Of a DNA stretch of 64,000 bases, positions 24,961 to 36,180 are shown piece by piece. Position numbers and translations under genes: made by a program. This stretch comes from Proteles cristata cristata (lineage: Eukaryota; Chordata; Mammalia; Carnivora; Hyaenidae). Where the stretch lies: positions 1,488,001 to 1,552,000 of the forward strand of contig JAESUZ010000756.1 of the NCBI GenBank assembly GCA_017311185.1. The letters run 5' to 3'. The stretch's first letter is position 1. Each line of letters opens with the position of its first letter. The notes below the pieces were generated by a model. That model had not been told where the DNA came from, made no database searches, and saw only the letters and a list, made by a program, of their open reading frames with translations.

Positions 24961-26060
24961 ATAAAAGTTTGAATTCATTTGATAAGTACATTCGCTTCCT
25001 CTAAAACTCAGTGGGAGGGGGTGCTGGTATGAGAAGTCTGCAAATTCGTAAAGATATCAGGCATTATCTGTAGGCCAAATAGGTTGAAAGTATTACTATT
25101 ATATAGAAGATCGCAAACTAGGAGACTAGGAAACAGTCCTATACTATAACTTCTTCAATTTTTAAAAAATCACTAGCCAGTTTTCTCAATGAGCACAGAT
25201 TATTCATGACAAAAATCAAAGAAAAATCGGTTTAGTTTTCCTAAACTGAATTGCCTTGGGCTGGTTAATTACTTAACTTCTCTGAGCCTCCCTTCTCAAA
25301 TTTAAGATTGAGGGCTTCACACTAGATGCCCTCGAGAAAAAACTGACTTAATTAACTAAGATAATTACTTACAGATTGACTTCAGCAAATTCAATCCTAA
25401 TTCACCCATCAACAGGAAAAATACAGAACTGTTAGTTATTAAAATATGTCATAAATTCTTTAATACTCTTCCCTTCAAGACATAGAGCTTAATTCCTCCG
25501 CCCTTGCCTGTAGGCTGGACTTAAGTGATTTTAACTACTAGCATGTGGCAGTGGTGTGGCTTCCTCCTGGCTCCAGCTTGGCTACCTCGCCCTGAGGGGA
25601 ACAAACTACCATGTTGTGAGGACACTCAAGCAGTCTGATGGGAGAACTGAGACCCACCAAGTGCCAGCATTAACCTGCCAGTAGAGCCACCGTGAAAGCA
25701 AATCCTTTAGCCCAGTCAACATCTTGAAAAACCCTGACCCAGAACCACGAAGTCCAGATTCCTGACCCACAGAAGCCGGATGAGATAAGCAAGTGTTTAT
25801 TGTTTTAAGCCATGAATTTTGGGGTAATTTGTAACAGCAAGAAAACTACCGGGGTTTTCAAAAAGTAGACTTAGATTCACTGGTGACTGATGAAATCAAT
25901 TTAAACCACCACAATCACTTTTTTAAAAAAAGTTAGAATGGATTACGTAACTCAAAATACCAAGTAGTATTTCCTGAGGACTGTTTAAATTTTACATACA
26001 TGTGGGTACCAAGCAGCACTGAATTGTAGGTGTATCTTAGAACTATAATCAAAAAGGTTT
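24961..26060. other. Intergenic, old sequence
   Basis: A short MIR-like piece lies near 25255-25310 (CTTAACTTCTCTGAGCCTCC). The rest shows no named repeat and no exon. Confidence 0.5.
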
Positions 26061-26075
26061 GAAACCCAAAAGCCA

Positions 26076-26261
26076 GGGGCACCGGAGTGGCTGTCAGGCC
26101 TCTAACTTTGGCTCAGGTCATTACCTCCCGGTTTGGTTCGTGAGTCTGAGCCCCACATCTGGCTCACTGCTGTCAGCACAGAGCCCACCTCAGATCCTCT
26201 GTCCTCCTCTCTCTGCCCTTCCTCCGCTTGAACATTCTCTAAAAGAAAAAAAAGAAAGAAA
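26076..26261 (+). mobile_element. Can-SINE, sense
   Basis: The head GGGGCACCGGAGTGGCTGTC and the TTCGTGAGTCTGAGCCCC body are diverged. The exact 15-base target duplication GAAACCCAAAAGCCA is at 26061-26075 and 26262-26276. Confidence 0.93.
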
Positions 26262-26276
26262 GAAACCCAAAAGCCA

Positions 26277-27432
26277 ACACTAATAGCGAAACAAAAAATC
26301 CCTAAAGTATCGGGAATCTTTGAGGGAATATGGTTTCAATAACAACTATAGATTTCCTACAAACTTTATAACCAAATCGACAAAATATAAGACACTCTCA
26401 AAATACATCTTTTCTGACTCACATGTTCTAAAATACAGAAGTCGTGGTAGGCTTAATAGCATGTAAAAGCATGTCATTTTCCTAATTCAAGGTTACCCAG
26501 GAGGATATCCTTCATAAAATTATGTAGTGAAAAAGCTGCTTTGGGATCAACCCACATCTATTATTTCCTCTATTACTTTCATTATCAGCGTTAAAAGGAA
26601 ATTCCATCTTCCACTTGAGCATGCATAGTCAACAAATATTTGCCAAACAAAAAAAAGGTAGCACTGTGAAATCTCTTTCTGCCAACTGTCCAGGTCTCGC
26701 TGGAATTATCTTCTTCAGAACAAAAGCAAGTGCATATTTTTCTGGTTGTATTTCAACATAACACACATCAAAACTTTCAGCAGCACAGGACTGTAGAATA
26801 TTTATGCATAACTCACTTTTGATGAATCCACTTAGATTATCTGCTTACACTGTGATTTTCTTTGAAGTAAAATGTGTGAAACTATTTTTGAACTCCTAAT
26901 TTACTAAATTTATTTTCAAAATACCAAAATAAATCAGTACATAAGCACTAACCACATGATTTAACTTCTTATTTGTCTTACCACTCAGGGCATTTGTGGC
27001 TCTCCCACAACCAGACTGACAGCTCTCCTTACCCCAGTCCTGATATACACAATTAGTCCTTCTTTGCAAGGACTATTTTCTCCCCAACCTTTGCCTACGT
27101 ATCCACCTAAATGTTTCTACTTCAGCAAAGTTAGAGAAAGCAGATATAATTTGCACGGCATTCCTTAAAATGCTATTACTTTATGATGAAAACTAAAAAT
27201 CAAAATAATTATCACAGTTGGCAAAATTCAAGTATACATGCGTATGGCTTGAGAGAACTGGCAGCAAATCAGGCTGTTTCTAAAGTCCAGATCAGCAGCT
27301 CCTGAAGAGAAGACAGAGGATGCTCTTGATAGTACTTCCTCTAAGAAGGAGACTGAGAGTTTCAGGAATAACCCTGGTTTATTTCTATACAACTACCTAA
27401 GAGTACAGTACTGGGAACTATTCACTGGTCTT
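26277..27432. other. Intergenic, nothing recognised
   Basis: About 1.15 kb of AT-rich sequence without young repeats, splice-flanked open frames or RNA-like folds visible by eye. Confidence 0.5.
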
Positions 27433-27450
27433 AAGAATAAGCAATTCCTG

Positions 27451-27673
27451 GAGCGCTTGGGTGGCTTAGTCGGTTAAGCGTCCAACTTTCGCTTGGGGCA
27501 TGATCTCGCAGTTTGTGGGTTCGAGCCCCGTGTCGGGCTCTGTGCTGACTGCCAGTTCAGAGCCTGGAGCCTGTTTCAGTCTGTGACTCCCTCTCTCTCT
27601 GACCCTCCCCTGCTCATGCTGTCTCTTTCTCTACTAGAAATAAGTAATATTTTTTTAAAATGTTTAAAAAAAA
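27451..27673 (+). mobile_element. Can-SINE (TCGCTTGGG variant), first of a pair
   Basis: The head GAGCGCTTGGGTGGCTTAGT and ACTTTCGCTTGGGGCATGAT show it is a slightly mutated TCGCTTAGG-type copy. It sits between two copies of AATAAGCAATTCCTG and is followed by a second SINE at the same target. Confidence 0.95.
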
Positions 27674-27690
27674 AAAATAAGCAATTCCTG

Positions 27691-27901
27691 GGCGCCTGGG
27701 TGGCTAAATCGGTTAAGCGTCCAACTTCAGCTCAGGTCAGGATTTCACGGTTCGTGGGTTCGAGCCCAGCGTTGGGCTCTGTGCTGACAGCTAGCTCAGA
27801 GCCTGGAGCCTGTTTCAGATTCTGTGTCTCCCTCTCTCTCTGACCCTCCCCTGCTCACGCTGTCTCTGTCTCTCTCAGAAATAAACATTAAAAAAAAAAA
27901 A
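27691..27901 (+). mobile_element. Can-SINE, second of a pair at the same target
   Basis: GGCGCCTGGGTGGCTAAATC and ACTTCAGCTCAGGTCAGGAT show it belongs to the CAGCTCAGG subtype, so it is not a duplicate of its neighbour. It is flanked by AATAAGCAATTCCTG (27677-27690) and AATAAGCAATTTCT (from 27905). Confidence 0.95.
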
Positions 27902-27918
27902 AAGAATAAGCAATTTCT

Positions 27919-29390
27919 TTTAGACTCAAGGCCAATTACTCTGGACACAATGGTTAAAACTAAAACTTCAGCATCAGTTTTGCCCACTTTTTCCTTCTTT
28001 CCCTTAAGTCAGTTCATTCTCCATTGTAAGTATTCCATCAGCCCATAAACTTGGAAGTTCAAAGTCTAAAAGAATTAAGAACCCAGAGATCTCTAACTCT
28101 GACTCTCTACCAATCAGAATCACTTTAGTTTCCCAATAAGATGAAACAAATCTCCACTGCAGAGCCAATCCCAGGAATCTGGAGTGCCAATTCTGAAAGC
28201 CAACTTTGATGTGTTAGTGCACCAGAAATACTTATGTCAGGGTCAGAATTTGGTTTTGCAGGCAGACATTTAACCACTCAAGTCATTTATCTAGCTGATC
28301 AAAGAACAAGAAAGTTCAAGGCAGGTATGTATGAAATCTATTATTCACTTTTGGACCACTAAAGTTACACAGCTGCTTATTTTGTCTTCAAAGAAGGAAT
28401 TAGTCATCGGTAGCCCTGGGTATAACTGGATTACTAAATCAAACTCAGATTTTTAGGGGAGGGGGACACTTCTGTATGTTAAATAAACTGTCTTAAGACA
28501 TTAAGCTAGCCTTAAACATTTTGGGAACTATGTGCCAGAACACTGTGCTACGGTCTGGCTCTGTAAACCAAAACGGGTTCGACATCAAGTAAAGGAGCTT
28601 ATAACCAAACTGCAAGGCTTCAAACCAGAGTATCCTGGAAAATGCTGCCTTCAGTTCCTTCATAATCAAGCCGTATTCTCAAGTCTTCAAAAGCCTAGAC
28701 ATGTAAAATACAGAAGTTAAACCCAGCCCTCAGAAAATTAAGTGTTACTTCCAAAGATATAAATAAAATTCTAACAAAAATGGCAACAAAAACAAACCCT
28801 GAAACGTTAAAACCTGTTTCAGGACCTCCAAATTAACAGAATGGCCAACTCTAAATCCACTCTAACAGTACCCGAGATCAAAACTTAACAAGAAAGTAAA
28901 CTGTTCTTAAGTAACAAAAATGCTCTGCAAACTGATCTTGGACCAACACTTCATGAAACACAATTACTGAAATAAACATCAAACTCATTCTAACAGAAAC
29001 GACTGACCTCACACCCTCCGGGTCTACCTCTATGCACACCACAAACAGACCCACTTTGGTAGGACTTTTCATCTCCACTGGGGAAAGAAAGGTTATTAGT
29101 GGTTTACAGGTTTCTCCCTGGTTCTCAAGTCCACTCCTTTTCAAGTCTTAAGATGAAAACTTCTGCTACACTGGAGATAAAGGGGCAAAGGTACTGGCCA
29201 AGAGACGTCAAGCAGAAGCTTGCAAGAAGGATCGGCGCAGTTCTGCATCCCTTCCCCGAGCATCTCCAGAACTGTCCTACCTAAACACTTTAAGTAAACA
29301 CGGGGCTGGTGACTCAAGCCTCCAGCCCCAATAGGTGGAGGGAAGTTTCCTCGCCTCGGCTGCACATGGTTTGCAGAAGTTTGGCTGGAG
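27919..29390. other. Intergenic DNA upstream of the ZBTB2 CpG island
   Basis: No young repeat is visible in about 1.4 kb. GC content rises after 29200. No exon is supported on either strand. The lack of insertions next to the promoter fits a regulatory flank, which is inference. Confidence 0.5.
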
Positions 29391-29394
29391 CAGA

Positions 29395-31260
29395 GCGGAG
29401 CCTGGGTGGGAGCGGCAGTGTAGTTAGTGCTGCAGGCGGCGGCGGCGGCGGCGGCAGAGCAGCAGGAGGCGGAGGCGGGCGGGGGGAGGGGAGGCGGCGG
29501 GGGGGGGGCGGAGGGGGCTCTTGCCGCCACTGCTCTCTCGCCGCCTCTCCCCCCCGGCGGGAGCCGCTCTCAGCCTCTTTGCACTAGTCGCTCCGCTCTC
29601 TCGGTCATGTGACCTTAACGTAACCGGACAGGAAAAGCCCCGCCGCCGCCGCCGCCGCCGCGCCGGAGACACCGACCGCGGCGGCAGCAGCAGCAGCAGC
29701 AGCAGCGAGAGGCAGAGGCGGCGGCGGCGGGGAGCGCACGGCCGAGGGTGCCCAGCGGTGCCTCCTCCACACCCCCCGCCGCAGCAGCACCGGCGACAGG
29801 TAAGCACGCAACGCCTCCGCCTCCCGGGGCCGGGGCCCACGTGCCGCCCCCGGCCCGGGCTCCGGGAAGGCGGAGGGGGGGGCGGGGGCCACCGGAGCTC
29901 GCAAACGGTTCCGGCACCAACGGTGGCAACAAAGAAGACGAATGACCCCCGTCCCGGGGCTCCGGGTGAAGGCAGGCGGAAGGCCCGGACCACACGGGGA
30001 CCCAGTTCTGGGAAGCGAGGGCAGGGGCGCCTCGCGGGGGCGGTGGCGGCTGCGCCTGGCGCCGGGGCTCTGGCCGCCTGACAAAACCATCCCCCGGAGC
30101 CAGGCGGCGGCGAGTCGGCGGCGGCTCCATCCGGGGCTTTGAGGGAGGGGGAGGGGACGGAAGCCGAGAGGGCGGGCGGCGGATCGGAGGGAGGGAGGGA
30201 GGGAGGAAGGGGAGGGGGGCGATTCGCGTTCCGTTCCCCGTTGCCGGTCCCTCCCTTCTCGCCGCCACCGCGAAGCGCGTCCCGAACAGCGGCGGTCGGT
30301 GAGCGTCCCGCGCTGGAGCCCTGAGAGGCGGGCCCGTCAGGTGCGTAATCCTTCCGACGCCTCGCCGCCGCCTCCTGCTGCTGCCGCCGCTGCTTCTTCG
30401 GCGGCAAGGCCGCGAGCTGCGGAAGTGGGTTTGGGGGAGGGGAGCGGAGAGGGAGGGGGAGGGGAGGGATCCGGTCCGACCGGAGCAGGCCCGGCCTCTC
30501 TGGCGCTTCTCCCAGCTGCAGCGGCTCCTACAGCTGCTGCCGCTACTGCTGCGGCTCCGCCTCCCCGCTCGCGGGCGGGGGCGCGCACGCGCGCTTCCGG
30601 CCTCCTCGGGTCTCGCGCTGTCTTCGGCTCTCGCGCGCGCTCTTCCCCTGGCCCTGTCTGACCACCCCCCGCCCCCGGCGCCGGAGCTGTTGCGCCAGCC
30701 GGGGCGGTGCGCACGGCGTAGGCGTCGGCATTGTGCTAAACTCCGCGGGACTTGGGGAGAGCGCGCGCGCGCACGCAGGACCGAGGGGAGCGGAGGACGT
30801 GCGGCGCGGCCGGAGTGCGTCGCCCCTCCCTTCCCCTCCCCTCAGGCCCTCGGGTATGGGGGCGGGGCCGGGGTGCGCGGCGCCCCGGCCCGTCGGGCCC
30901 CTGCCGGTGTGGCCGGCCCCGCCCCCGCCCGGGCCCCCGCCCCCCGGGACGGGGCGGGGCGAGGCAGGACGCGGCGGCCGTTGGGCCGCTCCCCTGCGGG
31001 CGGGGTGGGGGTAGGCCTCCCTGGGCGCCGCCTGGGTGGACCGCTGCGGCCCGGGCCGCGGGTGTGGGCGCGTTGGGCCGGCGGGCTCGGCCTTCCGCCC
31101 CACGGGCAGTCTGCGCCTCCGCTGGGGCCGAGGTTAGCCCGGAGCTGCGCTGAGGTTTCTGGCTGCTTTGCCTTGGGCGTGGGACCGACGTCCGAGCCGC
31201 GTTCCCGGCCGCGCGGCGCTTAGTCCTCGTCCCCCGCCCCGGGCTCCCAGAAGGGGAGTT
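29395..31260. promoter_or_regulatory. ZBTB2: CpG island with the ZBTB2 promoter
   Basis: About 1.9 kb of very GC-rich, CpG-dense DNA stands alone in an otherwise AT-rich window. It contains the first-exon donor at 29799/29800, a GGTCATGTGACC element at 29603-29614, NRF1-like GCGCGCACGCGCGC (30581) joined to an ETS-like CTTCCGG (30594-30600), GC boxes (GGGGCGGGG near 30950) and many G-runs. No TATA box is evident, as expected for a broad CpG promoter. Long open frames in it on both strands reflect GC bias and are not called as genes. Confidence 0.92.
29590..29799 (+). other. ZBTB2: ZBTB2 non-coding exon 1 (5' end approximate)
   Basis: The 3' boundary is a strong donor: GACAG at 29795-29799 followed by GTAAGC. 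The start site cannot be read from sequence, so the 5' limit is a guess. The exon is rich in triplet repeats: CCG at about 29640-29662, AGC at 29686-29706 (seven units) and GGC at about 29717-29731. Its only ATG is at 29607 and is followed at once by TGA. It should splice to the acceptor at 44109-44110, making a 5' UTR with coding starting in exon 2. Confidence 0.7.
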
Positions 31261-31299
31261 TGGGGGCGCAGAGGCTGCTTCCCAGGCCCGAGGCGTTTT

Positions 31300-32318
31300 G
31301 CCTGTGTAGCGGAACCCCCAGACCATTGATTTTATAACAGGCTGCAAAGAGACCTGATAATGCATCGGTGCTTAGGAAGTAAGGTTTTTGTCGCTTTTAA
31401 GCTGGTGGGGAAAGGGGGCAATTGGAAAGCTAGGGGAGCAGAGCAGGCGAGAAAGTGATTGGGCGGGATGAAAATGCAAATAGTTTTTGCTTGGCCTTTG
31501 ACTGCGAGAACTTGGGACGGCTGAACTCCTAATTATGCCTTAGGGAAATAACCGCACACACACCCCGCCCCCACCGGCTGCCGTGTTCTTTTGCTCTTCA
31601 TCAAATACATGGCCCCACGTTGTGTTTCCATTCTATTCATTTTCATAACTTATTGTTTCAGTAAGGCATTAAAAAGGTCAGAATTGGGAGCTCCCGGTCT
31701 CACGCAGAGCTCCGGGGTGCTCTGGGTTACCCTAAGTGGGCTGCCCTGTCCTTTTTAGGACAGTCCATCTGTGTAGACCTTGACGGAGCGCGGGAATCAG
31801 AAATCAGAATTAAGACATTTTCAAGCAACATTAATTGCTCGAGTAGATTTTTATTTTGCATTTTAAAATAACAAGGTGTTATTAAATAACAGACTGTATA
31901 GCCGAGGTATTTTCAAACTGTTAAAAGCAGAGTTTGAAGAAAAACGTCCTAATACCGCATTCTTTCAAACTGGGCATTTCTCACTTAATAAATTTGTGGT
32001 TTGTAGAAGTTTATTTTCCAGCCAAAGAATGGACCTGTTATTGACACCATGGTTAAGATCTCAAAGTACGACTTTATACCAGTGGCATTAAGTGCCACAA
32101 ATAGTAGTGGAGACCATTAAAGGGTGACAGATAAACCACCCCTACGGCTTTGTTGTACTGTAGACTCCAACCACTTGCCGGTTTTAAAGCTTCTCAAAGA
32201 GGGTGTAAATAAATGGTGCTCTGCAAACTTCCGCTGAAATACACCAGCAGCAGAGAAAACACTAAGCATGTATTAGGTCCACGATGACAGTTTCTTTTTT
32301 ATCTTAAAGATTAATATG
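31300..32318. other. ZBTB2: ZBTB2 intron 1, proximal part
   Basis: AT-rich sequence after the CpG island. No young repeats are seen before 32319 and no exon is supported. Absence of insertions next to the island may reflect constraint. Confidence 0.5.
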
Positions 32319-32527
32319 GGGGCCCCCTGGGTGGCTCAGTCAGAGGAGCGGCCGACTTGGACTCAGGTCATGATCTCACAGGTGGTGAGTGTGAGTCCCT
32401 GGATGGGCTCTGTGCTGACAGCTCAGAGCTCAGAGCCTGCTTCAGGTTGTGTCTCCCTCTCTCTCTCTGCCCGTCCCCTGCATGCTCTCTGTCTCTGTGT
32501 CTCAAAAGAGAATAAACATTTTTTTAG
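32319..32527 (+). mobile_element. Can-SINE, sense
   Basis: The head GGGCCCCCTGGGTGGCTCAG, a diverged tRNA part and CTCTCTCTCTGCCC are followed by an AATAAACATTTTTTT tail. The flanks TTAAAGATTAATATGG and TTAAAGGTTAATATGG are a near-exact target duplication. Confidence 0.93.
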
Positions 32528-32547
32528 GGTTTTAAAGGTTAATATGG

Positions 32548-33635
32548 ACTTTGCACTGTCCTCAAAGATCCATACCTCTTTAATATAAAAATTATTTAAA
32601 ATACAAAATTCGATTCACCTTAACCTTTTAAGAAGATGCACCTTGTAAACACTGCGTGTCCCTGTGTACGGGGATACGCTTTCCCCAGCTTGAGAATTCC
32701 TGACACGGAGGTGGAAAGTGAAGGGGGCCTCTAAGGCTCGTATGTGCCATTGGCTTGGGATCAGCTTTGCACTTGGCGACTCTTCTGCCGTCTCTTACCT
32801 GTCTCGGTGCTTCGTCCCTGACCTTTCCCTGAAGTCAGCTTTGAAACCCTGAGCAGGTAGCGTGGTTCCAGCCAGTCGCTGTAAAGGAAGAACTGCTGGA
32901 CTGCGGAAGACTTTACCATAAATTTCAACATGCACATGGCAGAAACGGAAATGTATCCCTTTTCCTGATTCCTTCTGTTCGCAAAGCAGAACTCTGAAAA
33001 CCCAAAAGGGAATTGAGAATTTTCACTTTCCTGAAGGAAAAAAAATTGTAAACATTTGAAGCATTAGACTGAGAACATTTTCTAAGCCTTTTTTATGCCG
33101 AAGTTAACTTATATTTTTATTAGCAAATTAAATTTAAATAATTAAAACATGACTTTGAATCAATAGCAGGTAAGAGCTAGTGTTTTACAATGCCAAGATG
33201 CCGTTAAGAGAGGGAGTCAGGTAGCCACAGAATATTTACCGGGAGTTGGCAGTCCAAGATATTTTAGGACTTTTTTTTTTCTGTTATGAAGGCCAAGTTA
33301 GGGGCTGGTATTTACACTCATGCACATAATTCCTGGTTCACATGGATGAGGTACACATCACATGACTTTCTCACTTCAAGAAAGCAGTGTACAAAGACAG
33401 GAATTTATAAAGCATTTTTATGTATCTGACTACTTATGAAATGGTTCCTTTTACTTTAGAAGAGGTTTTACTTTACAAGAGGTATAGTTCCATTAAGTTG
33501 TCTACACGCCTAAGTTCTGCACTAAGCAAGGATGAACTGTAAGAATCATCTGAGAATAGTTTCAAAGTACATCGTTCTACACCATGTCCACCTAAATGCT
33601 TAGATTCTCTGAGCCCCAAAGTGATTTCTGAACAG
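32548..33635. other. ZBTB2: ZBTB2 intron 1, nothing recognised
   Basis: About 1.1 kb of unique-looking sequence with no repeat I can name and no exon. Confidence 0.5.
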
Positions 33636-33639
33636 GGGC

Positions 33640-34440
33640 TGTCTAAGTATGCTCTACAGACCCTTGTGAATCTCTAGGACTCCCTCAGGGTTCCATGAGG
33701 TGAAAACAACTTTCATAATAGTGTTAAGATGTTAGTGGCCTTTTTAGCTGTTGACAAAATGTGTCAACATTGGAAAGATCTACTGCTTAACTCAACGAGC
33801 TGAAATTTTCCAATGACCAATGGATGATGTTAAAAACCACGCATAGGTAAAAGATGTGTTCAAAGTGCAAGACAGAGCAAGGAGTTTTCCTGTAAAAACA
33901 GGACATTTTCATTCATCATGTCTTTTTATTTTTATTTTTTTAACATTTTTTTAATGTTTTATTTATTATCTTTGAGAGAGAGATAGAGACAATGTGAGCA
34001 GGGGAGGGTCAGAGAGAAAAGGAGTCACAGAATCCGAAGACAGGCTCCAGGCTCCGAGCTAGCTGTCAGCACAGAGCCCGATGTGGGGCTCGAACCGACA
34101 AACTATGAGATCATGACCTGAGCTAAAGTCGAACGCTCAACCGACTGAGCCACCCAGCCACCCCCATGTCTTTTTAGATCATACCGCTAAACTTGAAGAA
34201 ACTATGACTTGTCAAGTTTTGGTGTAATATCAAAGAAAAATGTCCACAATTACCTAGAAAAGCTATTAAAATATTTCTTTTTCCAACTACATATGTGGGT
34301 GAAGTTGGATTTTCTTTGATACTCAACTGGAAAATATATCACAACAAAGTGAAGAGGCAGAGTAAATACAGAATCCAGTTGTCTTCTATTAAAGAGATTT
34401 TTAAAAATTGCAAATTAGATTAGTTTTCAATACTGCTATG
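33640..34440. mobile_element. hAT-Tip100 (Zaphod-like) DNA transposon remnant, split by a SINE
   Basis: CTACAGACCCTTGTGAATCT and CAGGGTTCCATGAGG start it, and near 34290-34410 the text 'GAAGTTGGATTTTCTTTGAT' and 'CCAGTTGTCTTCTATTAAAG' resembles the 3' part of Zaphod-type hAT transposases. The reading frame is destroyed. A SINE at 33929-34164 interrupts it. Family naming is from memory. Confidence 0.5.
33929..34164 (-). mobile_element. Can-SINE inside a DNA transposon remnant
   Basis: A long T/A tail, GAGAGAGAGATAGAGACAAT and CCACCCAGCCACCCC identify it. The target duplication CATGTCTTTTTA is at 33917-33928 and 34165-34176. Confidence 0.94.
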
Positions 34441-34515
34441 TGGGCATATGTAGGTTTCCTTAGAGTTGATTACAGCATAATGCCTTAAGAATTATCACTT
34501 TAATATCAACTCTTT

Positions 34516-34738
34516 TTTTTTTTTAATGTTTTATTTCTGAGAGAGGGAGAGAGAGAGAGAGAGACAGTGTGAGCAGGGGAGGGTCAGAGAGAGAGGGAGA
34601 TACAGAATCTGAAACAGGCTCCAGGCTCTGAGGTGGCTGTCAGCACAGAGCCCGACGCAGGGCTCGAACCCACGAACCATGAGATCATGACCTGAGCCGA
34701 AATCAGATGCTTAACCGACTGAGCCACCCAGGTGCCCC
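34516..34738 (-). mobile_element. Can-SINE, antisense
   Basis: The GA-rich part is expanded to (GA)n near 34548-34564. GGGCTCGAACCCACGAACC and CCACCCAGGTGCCCC are conserved. The target duplication AATATCAACTCTTT is at 34502-34515 and 34739-34752. Confidence 0.95.
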
Positions 34739-34752
34739 AATATCAACTCTTT

Positions 34753-36180
34753 ATTAGCCACAAATCTCTGACTGTGGCTCCTTGATACAGCCTATCCCAG
34801 AACTACCTACTTCTGACCTTTACTTAGAAATTAAAAACTAATTCCAGTGTTAATGTCAGCATCGGTTGGCAATCTCTTACAAATTCAATGCTTTTCAAAG
34901 TCAAAATACAAGCCATTGATTACTTTATGCCCCACCTTTTTCTAATGACCCTTGAGGAGGCCTGACCAAAGAAATGTTAAGAAAAATACACCAACCTGTC
35001 ACCACAAGTAAATAAAACACATTTCCTAGCTTTGAGATACAATTTAAAAACATTAAAATTCAAATGACTAGTCCCATTCAGGTTTACTTTATAGGCCCTA
35101 AATATTAAATATTAATAATACTAATTGAAAAAGCAGTTTTTCCATCGTGGTAAGTGGTCTGAACTACTTGAAAGAATCAATCTTACTTGGGTAGTGCTTT
35201 TTCTGTTACTGATGTGCCCTGTGCATTCCAGTATTCATTTATGCTTCACTTAAATAAAATTAAGGACTTCAGAGGACCCTTTTAGTGCCCTTGAAATGGG
35301 TAGTCTAAGTGATATTTAGTATCTTAGGAGAGCTATTATCTTCAAAAAGTGAGTCATCAGTTCCCAAAAGTTGTTTCGGTCTCCTCTTCTTACACGGAAA
35401 ATGTAGGAGGAACTTGGGTTGTGGAAATATAATGTGATGATATTTGTCCCATTCAGCTGCTTCAGAAGATGTGTAACTTCCAGATGGATCAGCACCCCCT
35501 TTGCTGCGTGCTGGGAGCTAAAAGCACTTGACATCTAGGAAATATCCCATTATCAGTTTGGGAAACAGTGGTGAGGCATTAAATAACATAAACGGTCATT
35601 TATCTTTAGTTCTGGCACGTGTTTTTTTACTTATTTCCACATGTGCCTCACAGCCTCTGAATTTGCTGTAGGAAAAGAAAACTTTGTACACACATACATG
35701 CATGAAGAAGACATTCTACGAAAACCCACTTTTAAGAATTGTCTCTGCTCTCTGTCTCCACTTTTGTTCAGTGCCTTTCTGCTCACTATTCTGATTCAAG
35801 AAAGACAAATGATTTTTTTTTTAATTTGGTTTAGGTTTTTTTTTGTTTTTTACGTTCCATTTATGATGTTAAATGGTTGAGGGCTTTATATAGGTCTTCA
35901 GTTTCATGTCAGATTTCATGTCTGCCCTGTGTGTCTAGAATTAATAAGAACTTTCATGACTGATATGTGGAGCCAGGTAGTACAGAGGAAAACGTGTAAA
36001 ATTTACACCCAGAGGACAGGGCTCAGTTGACTTGTTTGCCATTATAACCTCTCTGAACTATCATGCAATGATTTAATGTTGTGACTTTTGGAGTCAGATA
36101 CACCAGCTTCTCCAAAGACTCTCAGACCTAAATCACAGCGGGGACTTCAGAGCTCCAGACCAATATAACCAAAGTGTACC
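34753..36180. other. ZBTB2: ZBTB2 intron 1, nothing recognised
   Basis: AT-rich sequence with T-runs near 35812-35850. No named repeat and no exon is seen. Confidence 0.5.

Noticed and set aside
28532..28720. A 62-codon forward open frame upstream of the CpG island
   Set aside because: No domain, no splice context and no codon pattern supports it; length is within chance expectation.
18850..29400. A reverse-strand transcript head-to-head with ZBTB2, ending at the TTTATT near 19185
   Set aside because: There is a reverse poly(A)-like hexamer, but no convincing splice sites or coding exon on that strand.
29424..30407. A 327-codon reverse-strand open frame and several long frames on both strands in the CpG island
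   Set aside because: They are Pro/Arg/Gly/Ala low-complexity translations expected from high GC content, with no known domain, and overlap the promoter and donor of ZBTB2.
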